From the NCBI RefSeq assembly GCF_014200725.1, contig NZ_JACHCL010000002.1:248001-312000 (forward strand): 64,000 nucleotides of DNA. Direction: 5' to 3'. Each line of letters starts with the position of its first letter. Position 1 is the first letter of the stretch. Position numbers and translations under genes: made by a program. The stretch is from Janthinobacterium silvisoli. GTDB lineage: Bacteria; Pseudomonadota; Gammaproteobacteria; Burkholderiales; Burkholderiaceae_D. Under the pieces are notes generated by a model. That model searched no databases. It was not told where the DNA came from and saw only the letters and a list, made by a program, of their open reading frames with translations. This document shows positions 1 through 8,314 of this stretch, one piece after another.

Positions 1-1875
1 GATGGCTTCATAGCTGGGGCCGCCGCCACGGCCGACCGAACCGCCACGGCCATGGAACAGGCGCAGCTTGATCTGGTGCTCCTTGAATACCGACACCAGT
101 TCGATCTCGGCCTTGTACAGCTCCCAGCCGGAAGTGAGGAAACCGCCATCCTTGTTGCTGTCCGAATAACCAAGCATGACTTCTTGCTGGTCCGCGCGCG
201 AAGCGAGCAAGCCACGGTAAAACGGCAAGCCAAAGGCGCGCGCCATGATGGCGGGGCCAGCACGCAAGTCATCGATGGTTTCAAACAGGGGAATGATGTT
301 GACATCGACTTCCAGGCTATCCTGGCGCAGCAGGCCCACTTCTTTCAGCAGCAGCGCCACTTCCAGCAAGTCCGACACGCTGGCCGCCTTGGAAATAATG
401 CAGTTCGGCACGGATTCACGGCCATACAGGCTGTGCGCTTCGCGAATCGCGCGGAAGATATCGAGTTCCGAGGTAGTTTCTTCGGAATATTGCGCATACG
501 GCGACACCAGCAGGCGCGGCGAAGCCAATTCCTTCAGCAGCAAGCTGATGCGCTGCTCTTCATCGAGGTCCGTATAGACCAGTCCAGGCTGCACGCCCGC
601 AAACAGCTCGCCCACCACTCTTTCGTGCACATCGGAATTCTGGCGCAAGTCCAGCGGCGCCAGCGAAAAGCCGAATACCTTCACGGCGCGGCGCAACTGG
701 CGCAAGCGGCCACGCGCCAGCGAACGCAAGCCGCTGCCCACCAGCGACTGATGCACCACGTCCAGATCGGCCAGCAAGTCGGCAGCCGAAGCGTAAGGCG
801 TGACGCCATCTTGCGGTTTGCCCTTGTTGCACAAGACAAAGCGTGCTGCATCCAGGCGCGCATGGATGCCGTGTAAGGCGCGGCGATACGGTTCGTCCGC
901 ATGGTGCGGCGAGCTATCGGCCGAGCTTTCGGCCAGCGCGCGCAACGCATCGCTGCCGCCATTGAGTTTTTGCGCCAGCGACAGTTGCGAAGCCAGCTTG
1001 CGCAATTCACCGAGGTAAAAGTCGAGCACCTTGTCAGCCTGGCGCGCCAGCGTGCTGCGCAGGATATCGGCCGTGACGAAAGGATTGCCGTCGCGGTCGC
1101 CGCCTATCCAGCTGCCCACTTTCATGAAATTGGGCAATTCTGCATCTTCCCAGCGAGCATCGCGCTGGGCCAGCATGGTTTCCAGCGAGGAATACAGCTG
1201 CGGCAATTCGCTGAGGATGGTGTGATCGTAGAAAGACAGGCCGTTTTCCACTTCGTCGAGCACGGACAGCTTGGTGGTGCGCAACAAGCGCGTTTGCCAC
1301 AGGGTCACGATGCCGCGCCCCAGCGCTTCTTCGTTTTGCTGCGCCTCGTCGGGCGTCATTTGCACACGGTCGCGCTCGTTCAACAGGCGCGCAATCGCCA
1401 TCTGGCAATTCTGGATACTCTTGCGCTGTACTTCCGTCGGATGGGCCGTGAACACCGGGCTGACGAAGGCATCGCTGAAAAACGCTTCCAGCGCATCGGC
1501 CTGGCCGGCATCAAACACATTGCCCACTGCATGGCTGAGGCTACCCTGGCGCGGCGGCGAACCAGCGATCAGATGGGCACGCGTACGGCGGATGTGGTGC
1601 TGGTCTTCGGCAATATTGGCCAGCAGCGAGAAAAAGCTGAAGGCGCGTATCAGCTGCGTGGTTTCTTCCTGCGACAGCGCTTGCAGCGCGTCCGACAGTT
1701 GCGCGCGGGCAGCTTCGTCGTGGTCGCGGCGGAAGCGGATGGCCAATTGGCGCACATGCTCGATACGGTCGAAGGCGGGGTCGCCCAGGTGGCTGCGGAT
1801 GGCGTCGCCCAGCAGCCGGCCCAGTTGACGGATATCGCTGCTGAGCAGCTCGTCTTTCACTTCATTCATTTGCAT
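1..1875 (-). CDS. ppc: Phosphoenolpyruvate carboxylase, N-terminal part (gene runs off the window)
   Basis: The enzyme makes oxaloacetate from phosphoenolpyruvate and bicarbonate, refilling the TCA cycle in the cytoplasm. The minus-strand frame stays open from 1875 to base 1, giving 625 residues; E. coli Ppc has about 880, so the C-terminal third lies outside the window. Diagnostic motifs are VFTAHPTEVQRKS (catalytic His near residue 135), MLGYSDSNKDGG, and the loop LFHGRGGSVGRGGGP close to the window edge. The start MQMNEVKDEL at 1875 is preceded by a GTGGAA ribosome site; a second ATG at 1869 is equally possible. The gene is divergent from nsrR, and a perfect FNR-type box lies about 150 bases upstream of its start. 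The large ORFs on the opposite strand here are shadows of this gene. Confidence 0.96.
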   Translation of the reverse strand, partial: MQMNEVKDELLSSDIRQLGRLLGDAIRSHLGDPAFDRIEHVRQLAIRFRRDHDEAARAQLSDALQALSQEETTQLIRAFSFFSLLANIAEDQHHIRRTRAHLIAGSPPRQGSLSHAVGNVFDAGQADALEAFFSDAFVSPVFTAHPTEVQRKSIQNCQMAIARLLNERDRVQMTPDEAQQNEEALGRGIVTLWQTRLLRTTKLSVLDEVENGLSFYDHTILSELPQLYSSLETMLAQRDARWEDAELPNFMKVGSWIGGDRDGNPFVTADILRSTLARQADKVLDFYLGELRKLASQLSLAQKLNGGSDALRALAESSADSSPHHADEPYRRALHGIHARLDAARFVLCNKGKPQDGVTPYASAADLLADLDVVHQSLVGSGLRSLARGRLRQLRRAVKVFGFSLAPLDLRQNSDVHERVVGELFAGVQPGLVYTDLDEEQRISLLLKELASPRLLVSPYAQYSEETTSELDIFRAIREAHSLYGRESVPNCIISKAASVSDLLEVALLLKEVGLLRQDSLEVDVNIIPLFETIDDLRAGPAIMARAFGLPFYRGLLASRADQQEVMLGYSDSNKDGGFLTSGWELYKAEIELVSVFKEHQIKLRLFHGRGGSVGRGGGPSYEAI

Positions 1876-2023
1876 CGGTTTTATTCCACGGGCACAGCGC
1901 CCATTTGCAGCCATCGCAGCACCGCACAGATTGCGTCACACGCGCTTCCCTTCCCGGAAAACGCCATCCCTGAGTCATCGACATCGTAATGTAGTAAATT
2001 TACCTCAATGTTTGGCAATCTCC

Positions 2024-2037
2024 TTGATTTTCATCAA
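2024..2037. promoter_or_regulatory. FNR/CRP-superfamily box
   Basis: TTGAT-TTTC-ATCAA is an exact match to the FNR consensus TTGAT-N4-ATCAA. It lies about 150 bases upstream of ppc and about 260 bases upstream of nsrR. Which promoter it serves cannot be told from sequence; FNR, Dnr and Nnr proteins share this half-site. Confidence 0.6.
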
Positions 2038-2256
2038 GACAACCGAGTGAAAAGCAACATTACTGGGCTGGCTATCGGTTCATGACTACAACAATATGAA
2101 AATTTACTACGCATCTGTGCGAAAAGCAATCGTCTTTTCACTTTTTGCGTAGGATGGCATGCATGAAACAGATAAGGAAAAGGCGGGAAAAGAGGCGGCG
2201 GCGCGTGGCGGCTGTCACGCCATGTCTTGCTTTTGCTGTATGCTGGCGACCTAAAC

Positions 2257-2277
2257 AAAGATGTGATCCACATCTTT
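2257..2277. promoter_or_regulatory. NsrR operator in front of nsrR
   Basis: This is a perfect inverted repeat, AAAGATGTG-ATC-CACATCTTT, ending 17 bases before the nsrR start codon. The half-site AAGATG is the known NsrR recognition core. The position fits autorepression of nsrR. Confidence 0.72.
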
Positions 2278-2294
2278 ACAGCCCTGGAACAGCC

Positions 2295-2744
2295 ATGCGA
2301 TTGACCGCCTATACCGATTACACCCTGCGCACCCTGATGTATCTGGGCACGCACCGCGACCGGCTCGTGACGATCCAGGACATCGCCGATCTGCACACGA
2401 TCTCGAAAAATCACTTGATGAAGGTGGTCCACCAGCTGGGTCTGTCTGGCATCGTGGAAACCGTGCGTGGCCGCAACGGCGGCCTGCGCCTGGCGCGCGA
2501 CCCGACCGAGATCAATATCGGCACCGTGGTGCGCGAGACGGAAAGCGATTTCTACATGGCCGAGTGCTTCAATCCAGACAGCAACACCTGCCCGCTGACG
2601 CCGGGCTGCCAGCTGAAATCAGCACTGGGCCAGGCGACGGGGGCTTATCTGGCGGTGCTGGACAAGGTGACGCTGGCGTCGATCCTGGAACCCAAGCCGG
2701 GTGCGCTGGCGCCCGGAGTCATTCCTCTGCACATGGAAAAGTAG
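2295..2744 (+). CDS. nsrR: Rrf2-family nitric-oxide-sensing repressor NsrR
   Basis: This 149-residue Rrf2 protein is an iron-sulfur regulator that normally represses NO-detoxification genes until NO damages its cluster. It has the Rrf2 start MRLTAYTDYTLR, a winged-helix DNA-binding region (about residues 25-65, with HLMKVVHQL and GRNGGLRLA), and three cluster cysteines at 91, 99 and 105 in a C-x7-C-x5-C pattern. IscR-type spacing differs, so NsrR is the better call. The longer open frame back to 2145 was rejected: the family N-terminus begins at 2295, and the operator lies just upstream. The nearby hmp gene carries a matching operator, which supports the assignment. It converges on actP. Confidence 0.9.
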   Translation: MRLTAYTDYTLRTLMYLGTHRDRLVTIQDIADLHTISKNHLMKVVHQLGLSGIVETVRGRNGGLRLARDPTEINIGTVVRETESDFYMAECFNPDSNTCPLTPGCQLKSALGQATGAYLAVLDKVTLASILEPKPGALAPGVIPLHMEK

Positions 2745-2747
2745 TCC

Positions 2748-2782
2748 AAAAAAATGCCCGGGTCAGTACTACACCCGGGCAT
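2748..2782 (-). terminator. Rho-independent terminator of the actP operon
   Basis: A 10-bp perfect stem (2754-2763 with 2773-2782, arms ATGCCCGGGT/ACCCGGGCAT) has a 9-base loop. Read on the minus strand it is followed by seven T residues, so it ends the actP transcript. The plus strand has no T-run after it, but the hairpin sits just past the convergent nsrR. Confidence 0.85.
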
Positions 2783-2798
2783 GTTGAATATCACACCA

Positions 2799-4472
2799 TC
2801 AATGCGCAGTCGCGCCAGACGCACCAATGCCCGTCTCCGAGCGCATCTGCTGCGCTTCATAGCCTGCCCGGTCGATACGGGCGCGGGGGCTGCGGTCCAG
2901 TATCGAGAACAGCCAGATGCCGGCAAAACCGGCTGTCATCGAGAACAGCGCGGGCGAAGCATAAGGGAATAATGCTTCGCCATGGCCCAGCACGTCGACC
3001 CACACGGATTTCGATACCACTGTCAGGCCCACGGCCGTGATCAAGCCCAGGAAACCGCCGATGGTGGCGCCGCGCGTGGTGCAATCCTTCCACAGCACCG
3101 ACATGAACAGCACGGGGAAGTTGGCCGAGGCGGCAATCGCGAAGGCCAGCGAAACCATGAAGGCGATGTTCTGCTTTTCAAACGCGATACCGAGCACCAC
3201 GGCAATAATGCCTAGTGCCACGGTGGTCAGGCGCGATACTTTCAATTCATTCGCGCCGGTCGCCTTGCCCTTCTTGAACACGGTGGCGTAAAGATCGTGC
3301 GAGACGGCCGAAGCGCCTGACAAGGTCAAGCCAGCAACCACGGCCAGGATGGTGGCAAATGCTACGGCCGACATAAAGCCCAGGAAAACGTTGCCGCCTA
3401 CAGCCTTGGCCAGGTGCACGGCCGCCATATTGTTGCCGCCCAGCAGTTTGCCGGCCGCATCCTTGAAGTCAGGATTGGTGCTGACCAGCACGATGGCGCC
3501 AAAGCCGATGATGAAGGTCAACACGTAGAAATAAGCGATCCAGGTGGTGGCCCAGAACACGGACTTGCGCGCTTCCTTGGCGCTTGGCACAGTAAAGAAA
3601 CGCATCAGGATATGCGGCAAGCCGGCCGTACCGAACATCAGCGCCATGCCAAACGAGATCGCGGAAATCGGATCTTTGATAAAGCTGCCCGGTCCCATGA
3701 TGGCTTCCTTGGCGGCATGCACGTCCACCGATTTGGCAAACAATGCTTCCGGGCTGAAATTGAATTGCGCCAGCACGGCAACAGCCATGAACGTGGCGCC
3801 GCCCAGCAGCATCACGGCCTTGATGATTTGCACCCAGGTAGTGGCTGTCATGCCGCCAAACAGCACATAAATCATCATCAAGGTGCCGACCAGCACCACG
3901 GCGATCCAGTATTCCAGGCCGAACAGCAGCTTGATCAGCTGCCCCGCGCCCACCATTTGCGCGATCAGGTAAAACGCCACCACCACCAGGGTGCCGGACG
4001 CTGAAAAAATACGGATGGGCGCTTGCTTGAAGCGGTAGGCGGCCACGTCGGCAAAAGTGTAGCGGCCCAGGTTACGCAGGCGCTCGGCCATCAAAAAGGT
4101 AATGATGGGCCAGCCGACCAGGAAACCGATTGCATAGATCAAGCCATCGTAGCCGTTCAGGAACACGGCAGCGGAAATGCCGAGGAAGGATGCGGCCGAC
4201 ATATAGTCGCCGGCAATCGCCAGGCCATTCTGGAAGCCCGTGATACCGCCACCGGCCGTGTAAAAGTCGGAAGCCGACTTGGTCTTGGCGGCCGCCCACT
4301 TGGTGATGAACAAGGTAAAGATCACGAAGACGGCGAACATGATGATCGCCGTCCAATTGGTGGGTTGCTGATGTGCCTGGCCCAGGTCGGGGCCCGCTGC
4401 CCAGACAGCGCCGCTGGCGGCCAGCAAGGCCGCGATGGGCAGACCGTATTTCACTTGCGGACGGGCGCTCAT
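2799..4472 (-). CDS. actP: Cation/acetate symporter (SSS family)
   Basis: This 557-residue sodium:solute symporter takes up acetate and other short monocarboxylates across the inner membrane. After a short cleavable-looking N-terminus ([19 protein letters not shown]) it has 12 or more hydrophobic helices. Family segments include [45 protein letters not shown] and [12 protein letters not shown]. The length is normal for ActP. Its start overlaps the stop of the upstream DUF485 gene by 4 bases (ATGA), the standard yjcH-actP arrangement. No acetyl-CoA synthetase gene is adjacent. The position between nsrR and hmp may be coincidental; no NsrR-like site was seen in front of this operon. Confidence 0.93.
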   Translation of the reverse strand: MSARPQVKYGLPIAALLAASGAVWAAGPDLGQAHQQPTNWTAIIMFAVFVIFTLFITKWAAAKTKSASDFYTAGGGITGFQNGLAIAGDYMSAASFLGISAAVFLNGYDGLIYAIGFLVGWPIITFLMAERLRNLGRYTFADVAAYRFKQAPIRIFSASGTLVVVAFYLIAQMVGAGQLIKLLFGLEYWIAVVLVGTLMMIYVLFGGMTATTWVQIIKAVMLLGGATFMAVAVLAQFNFSPEALFAKSVDVHAAKEAIMGPGSFIKDPISAISFGMALMFGTAGLPHILMRFFTVPSAKEARKSVFWATTWIAYFYVLTFIIGFGAIVLVSTNPDFKDAAGKLLGGNNMAAVHLAKAVGGNVFLGFMSAVAFATILAVVAGLTLSGASAVSHDLYATVFKKGKATGANELKVSRLTTVALGIIAVVLGIAFEKQNIAFMVSLAFAIAASANFPVLFMSVLWKDCTTRGATIGGFLGLITAVGLTVVSKSVWVDVLGHGEALFPYASPALFSMTAGFAGIWLFSILDRSPRARIDRAGYEAQQMRSETGIGASGATAH

Positions 4473-4777
4473 GCCTGCACCCGTGCCTGGATGGCGCTGG
4501 TCAAGTCGTCGAACTGCTTGTTGGCGCGGCGCACATAAATGCCGGTGATCACGACCGTAAAGACGATGACAAACAAGCCGATCGGCATGCCCCAGGTCAT
4601 CACGCCTTCGCCAGTCCTGGTGGCAAGAAATTCCTTGTTGAAAGCAATCAGCAGGATATAGCCGTAGTACACCAGCAGCATCAGCCCTGTCAGTGCCCAG
4701 CCGAAGCGGGAGCGTACCTTGACCAGCTGATGGTAGTTGGGATCTCCCTTGATTTGTTGAACCAGGTCATCGTGCAT
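4469..4777 (-). CDS. DUF485 (YjcH-like) inner-membrane protein
   Basis: This 102-residue protein has two hydrophobic helices (about residues 28-50 and 62-84), including [20 protein letters not shown] and [23 protein letters not shown]485 proteins are almost always encoded just upstream of actP-type symporters and are assumed to assist them; no precise function is established. The 4-base overlap with actP indicates translational coupling. A GGAGACAAC-like ribosome site precedes the ATG at 4777. Confidence 0.88.
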   Translation of the reverse strand: MHDDLVQQIKGDPNYHQLVKVRSRFGWALTGLMLLVYYGYILLIAFNKEFLATRTGEGVMTWGMPIGLFVIVFTVVITGIYVRRANKQFDDLTSAIQARVQA

Positions 4778-4914
4778 CGTGTTGTCTCCTGTTATGAAAA
4801 AACGTGCTCTTTTGCGAGCTTGGTTTCACATTACAGGGCAAGGCTTACCCGCCCCTTACGCCGGATATTTTTCTCCAACGCAAGGGAGATGCTCGATCTG
4901 ACCTCAGTTCAACA

Positions 4915-6096
4915 TCAGTTCAAGGCGGACGCAGGGCCGAAAAATTCATAATGCGTTTGCTGTTCCGGCACGCCCAGTTCACGCAAGGAAGCCTTCACGG
5001 CACGCATGAAGGGCTGCGGCCCCAGGAAATACGCGTCCACATCGCGCGTGGCTGGCAGCCATGACGCCAGCAGCTCGGACCCCAGCAAGCCCACGGCGTC
5101 GGGCGCCACACCTTCATCACCATGTTCGGCGTAGCAATAAAAGCGTTTGAGCTGGGGATGCTGGGATGCCAGCGCGTCGATCTGGGTCCGGAAGGCATGC
5201 ACGCCGTGGTGGCGCGCCGCGTGGATGAAGTGCACGGTACGCTTGCCGCGCAGGGCCGCCGTCAGCATGCTCAAGGCGGGCGTGATGCCCACGCCGCCGC
5301 TGATCAGGACCAGAGGCTTGTCGCTATCGAGCAGCACGAAGTTGCCCGATGGCGGCGTCAGTTGCACCGTGTCACCGGCCTGCACGCTGTCGTGGAAATA
5401 GTTCGACACTTTGCCACCCCGCTCGCGCTTGACGCTGATGCGGTAAGTTTCTCCATTGCTGGCGGCCGACAGCGAATACTGGCGGCGCATGGGAACACCA
5501 TCGACCGTCACCACCACGCCGATATATTGGCCAGGCTTGAAATCGAGCACGGCCTGGCCATCGACGGGCGCCAGCAAAAAGGAGGTGATTTCCGAGCTCT
5601 CTTCCACCTTGCTGAGCACCGTAAAATCGCGCGCGCCGCTCCAGCCGCCGGGCGCTGCGGCCTGGGCTGCATAGATGCGCCCTTCTTCGCCGGCCAGGAT
5701 ATCGGCCAGTTGTCCATAGGCCGCACCCCAGGCGTCGATAACGGCGTCGGTAGCGACTTCTGCACCCAGCACTTCGCGGATAGCCTGCAGCAGGCTGGCG
5801 CCTACCAGCGGGTAGTGTTCGGCGCGGATTTGCAGGGCCACATGCTTGTTGACGATGGTGGCGACCAGGTCGCCGAGCGCATCGAGCTGGTCGATATGGC
5901 GCGCATACATCAGCACGCCATTGGCCAGCGCGCGTTGCTGCTCGCCGCTGTGCTGGTGCGCCTGGTTGAAATACGGCAGCACTTCGGGATGGTCGCGGAA
6001 CAGGTTCTGGTAGAAATGGCGCGTCAGGGTTTCGCCGCCCTGCTCAAGGATGGGAACGGTAGCGGTGATGATGGCGCGATGTTGTTGGCTAAGCAT
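4915..6096 (-). CDS. hmp: Flavohemoglobin, nitric oxide dioxygenase
   Basis: This 393-residue cytoplasmic enzyme converts NO to nitrate using O2 and NAD(P)H. The N-terminal globin domain (1 to about 140) has the B10 tyrosine at 29 (RHFYQNLF) and the proximal heme histidine at 85 (KHVALQ). An FAD-binding domain with MRRQYSLSAA and an NAD domain with LISGGVGITPALSM follow. The start at 6096 (MLSQQHRAI) matches the family and has an AGGAG site; the frame is open back to 6162, but that extension is not conserved-looking. An NsrR palindrome lies about 90 bases upstream, so expression should be induced by NO through the NsrR encoded 2 kb away. Confidence 0.96.
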   Translation of the reverse strand: MLSQQHRAIITATVPILEQGGETLTRHFYQNLFRDHPEVLPYFNQAHQHSGEQQRALANGVLMYARHIDQLDALGDLVATIVNKHVALQIRAEHYPLVGASLLQAIREVLGAEVATDAVIDAWGAAYGQLADILAGEEGRIYAAQAAAPGGWSGARDFTVLSKVEESSEITSFLLAPVDGQAVLDFKPGQYIGVVVTVDGVPMRRQYSLSAASNGETYRISVKRERGGKVSNYFHDSVQAGDTVQLTPPSGNFVLLDSDKPLVLISGGVGITPALSMLTAALRGKRTVHFIHAARHHGVHAFRTQIDALASQHPQLKRFYCYAEHGDEGVAPDAVGLLGSELLASWLPATRDVDAYFLGPQPFMRAVKASLRELGVPEQQTHYEFFGPASALN

Positions 6097-6186
6097 GGGC
6101 AACTCCTGTATGCAAGGGTGACGAAAAGGTGCGGCCCGATGGCCGCCTGCCTCTGTGGACATGCCCAGTGTAAAGGAATCGACTTA

Positions 6187-6209
6187 AACATGCAAATTAT
6201 ATACATCTT
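6187..6209. promoter_or_regulatory. NsrR operator upstream of hmp
   Basis: A 23-base imperfect palindrome with 11-base arms around one central base. It begins AACATGCA and ends TACATCTT, closely following the E. coli-type NsrR consensus (AAGATGCA near one end, TGCATCTT at the other). It is 91 bases upstream of the hmp ATG. Confidence 0.72.
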
Positions 6210-6280
6210 TAAATTCCATGATCGAGCCTGCATATGACTGCAGTAGACAAGTTCAATCCTGTTCAAATTAGGGCTTCGGC

Positions 6281-6313
6281 TATAATCGGCGCGTACGAAA
6301 CGATAACGTTTCG
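6281..6313 (+). promoter_or_regulatory. Promoter and operator-like palindrome before the solute-binding gene
   Basis: A consensus -10 hexamer TATAAT (6281-6286) is followed by a perfect 7-4-7 inverted repeat CGAAACG-ATAA-CGTTTCG at 6296-6313. The repeat covers the expected start of transcription and is 11 bases before the ATG. No good -35 is visible. The layout suggests repressor control. Confidence 0.45.
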
Positions 6314-6324
6314 AGCCATCTGGG

Positions 6325-7191
6325 ATGATTATTTTGCGGCTTCAAACGTTGATCAAGGGCGCATACGCGCCTGTTATTTCCGGCGTCAAAACTGTGCTGT
6401 CCTGCGCCGCGCTAGCCGCAGGCATGGCGGTGCCGGCCATGGCCAAGATGGCCGCCGCGCCCGCGTCGGCACCTGAAGCGCTGCCGGCCAGGCTGGTATG
6501 CCATGACGATATCTTCGTGCCCTATGTCATGCTGAACCAGGGCCATATCGAAGGACTCAACGTCGATATATTGCGCGAAGCGGCCACACGCCTGGGCATT
6601 TCCATTGAGTTTCGCGTCATGCCCTGGCGCCGCCTGGAAAATGAACTGGCCAAGCCGCAGGGCAGCGTAGATTGCGCGTTCGCCATGAGCCGCACGCCGC
6701 AGCGCGAGCAATACCTGGAGTTTGGCAAGGCCCCCTTGCAACCGACCGAATATGCGCTGTTCGTGCGCCAGCCGGAAGGCATGACGGCCAGCGTAACGAA
6801 ACTGGACGACCTGGCCGGCAAGGTCATCGGCGTGCGCGCAGGTTTTCGCCTGCCCGACGCCATCGCCGCCGGCGCCGCGCAAGGCCGCTGGACCCTGGCC
6901 GAAGTCCCCAGCGACACGGCCAATTTCCAGAAACTGGCGCTGCGTCGCGTCGACGCCGTGCTGGCCGACAGCTCGGTGGGCCTGTACACGCTCAAACAAT
7001 TGAAACTGGCCGATATCCGCAGGCTGGTGCCTCCCTTGACACGCTTCGATACCTATCTCGTCTTCCGCAAGAACGCCGCTTCACCGGCACTGGCCGCCGC
7101 CTTCGACCGGGAATTGAAACGCATGCGCCAGGATGGCACTTTCGCGCGCATCAGCGCCGCCTACCTGGGCGTCCCCACACTGGAACAATGA
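6325..7191 (+). CDS. Periplasmic solute-binding protein, family 3-like
   Basis: This 288-residue protein has an N-terminal export signal ending near PAMA (about residue 40). A bacterial extracellular solute-binding domain of the amino-acid type follows: LNVDILREAATRLGISIEF, then PWRRLENELAKPQGSVDCAFAMSRTPQRE, then KVIGVRAGF. Such proteins usually deliver amino acids to an ABC importer, or act alone as sensors. No permease or ATPase gene is adjacent, so the substrate and partner are unknown. The start at 6325 has only a weak GGG site. The downstream metallophosphoesterase gene begins directly after the stop, so the two are probably cotranscribed. Confidence 0.8.
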   Translation: MIILRLQTLIKGAYAPVISGVKTVLSCAALAAGMAVPAMAKMAAAPASAPEALPARLVCHDDIFVPYVMLNQGHIEGLNVDILREAATRLGISIEFRVMPWRRLENELAKPQGSVDCAFAMSRTPQREQYLEFGKAPLQPTEYALFVRQPEGMTASVTKLDDLAGKVIGVRAGFRLPDAIAAGAAQGRWTLAEVPSDTANFQKLALRRVDAVLADSSVGLYTLKQLKLADIRRLVPPLTRFDTYLVFRKNAASPALAAAFDRELKRMRQDGTFARISAAYLGVPTLEQ

Positions 7192-7192
7192 T

Positions 7193-8314
7193 ATGAAAAC
7201 ACGTACTCCTTTGCTACGCATCACCATGATACTGGGCGCCCTGCACGCCCTGCTGGGCTGGCTGTTGCTGCCCGCCCTGCCCGTCGGTCCGGCCGGCTGG
7301 ATCTTCGGCGCGCTGGTCTTGCTGGCCTCGACCATGCTGATGCCAATGACGATCTTTGCGCGCGCCGTCACCAATGATCATCATCTGGCCGACCGCCTGG
7401 CGTGGGCCGGTTCGCTGTGCATGGGCTTTTTTTCTTCGCTGTTCGTGCTGACACTGCTGCGTGAAATCGTGCTGATTTATCCGCCGGCGCGCCCACACGC
7501 GGAAGCATCTTCGGTCGCCGTGCTGGTACTGGCCCTGCTGGCCACCGTGGTGGGTTTCATCAATGCGCGCCGCGTGGCCCGCGTGCGCGAAATCGATGTG
7601 CCGATCGCCGGCTTGCCCAAGGCGCTGCAGGGCTACACCATCGTGCAACTGAGCGACATCCACGTGGGCGCCACCATCAAGCGCGCCTATGTCGACGCTA
7701 TCGTCGCACGCACAAATGCGCTCAATGCCGACGCCATTGCCATCACGGGCGACGTGGTCGATGGCACGGTGGAGCTGCTGCGCGCGCATACTGCGCCGCT
7801 GGGCGAGCTGCGCGCGCGCCACGGCACCTTTTTTGTTACCGGCAACCATGAATACTATTCGGGCGCCGCACCGTGGGTTGCCGAATTTCGCCGCCTGGGC
7901 ATGCAGGCGCTGATGAATGAACATGTCGTCATCGAACACGATGGCGCTCGCCTGGTAATGGCCGGCGTCACCGATTATAGCGCCGGCCACTTCGACGCCG
8001 CGCAAGCGAGCGATCCGCAAGCAGCCATCGCTGGCGCCCCGGCCGGCATTCCCCGCATCCTGCTGGCGCACCAGCCGCGCAGCGCGGAAGCGGCCGAACA
8101 GGCGGGCTATGACCTGCAATTATCCGGCCACACCCACGGCGGCCAGTTCTGGCCATGGAATCTGTTCGTGCCGCTGCAGCAGCCGTATGTAGCCGGCTTG
8201 CACCGGCGCGGCAAGCTATGGATTTACGTCAGCCGCGGCACCGGCTACTGGGGCCCGCCGAAACGCATCGGCGCACCGGCCGAAATTACACTGCTACGGC
8301 TGGTGGCGGCTTGA
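7193..8314 (+). CDS. Membrane-anchored metallophosphoesterase
   Basis: This 373-residue calcineurin-like phosphoesterase has an N-terminal membrane region of about four helices (residues 1-130). The catalytic domain carries all the metal-binding motifs in order: SDIHVG, GDVVDG, GNHEYY, LLAHQP and GHTHGGQ. It resembles the YkuE/YaeI group, some of which hydrolyse UDP-diacylglucosamine or unknown phosphoesters; the substrate cannot be deduced. The start at 7193 directly follows the stop of the solute-binding gene. The open frame extends back to 7133 inside that gene and was not used. It converges on a LysR gene, with stops almost touching. Confidence 0.88.
   Translation: MKTRTPLLRITMILGALHALLGWLLLPALPVGPAGWIFGALVLLASTMLMPMTIFARAVTNDHHLADRLAWAGSLCMGFFSSLFVLTLLREIVLIYPPARPHAEASSVAVLVLALLATVVGFINARRVARVREIDVPIAGLPKALQGYTIVQLSDIHVGATIKRAYVDAIVARTNALNADAIAITGDVVDGTVELLRAHTAPLGELRARHGTFFVTGNHEYYSGAAPWVAEFRRLGMQALMNEHVVIEHDGARLVMAGVTDYSAGHFDAAQASDPQAAIAGAPAGIPRILLAHQPRSAEAAEQAGYDLQLSGHTHGGQFWPWNLFVPLQQPYVAGLHRRGKLWIYVSRGTGYWGPPKRIGAPAEITLLRLVAA

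Larger units (their letters stand above)
1876..2294. other. Divergent ppc/nsrR intergenic region
   Basis: About 420 bases between divergent starts. It is AT-richer than the flanks and holds the FNR-type box (2024-2037) and the NsrR-type palindrome (2257-2277), listed separately. No small gene with a convincing ribosome site was seen; the ORFs crossing it are simply extensions of the nsrR frame or antisense to it. Confidence 0.7.

Noticed and set aside
901..1989. Long plus-strand ORF (362 aa) at the left edge
   Set aside because: It is antisense to ppc, whose frame has full PEP carboxylase motifs; the product is rich in His, Gln and Arg, the usual look of an antisense shadow in GC-rich DNA.
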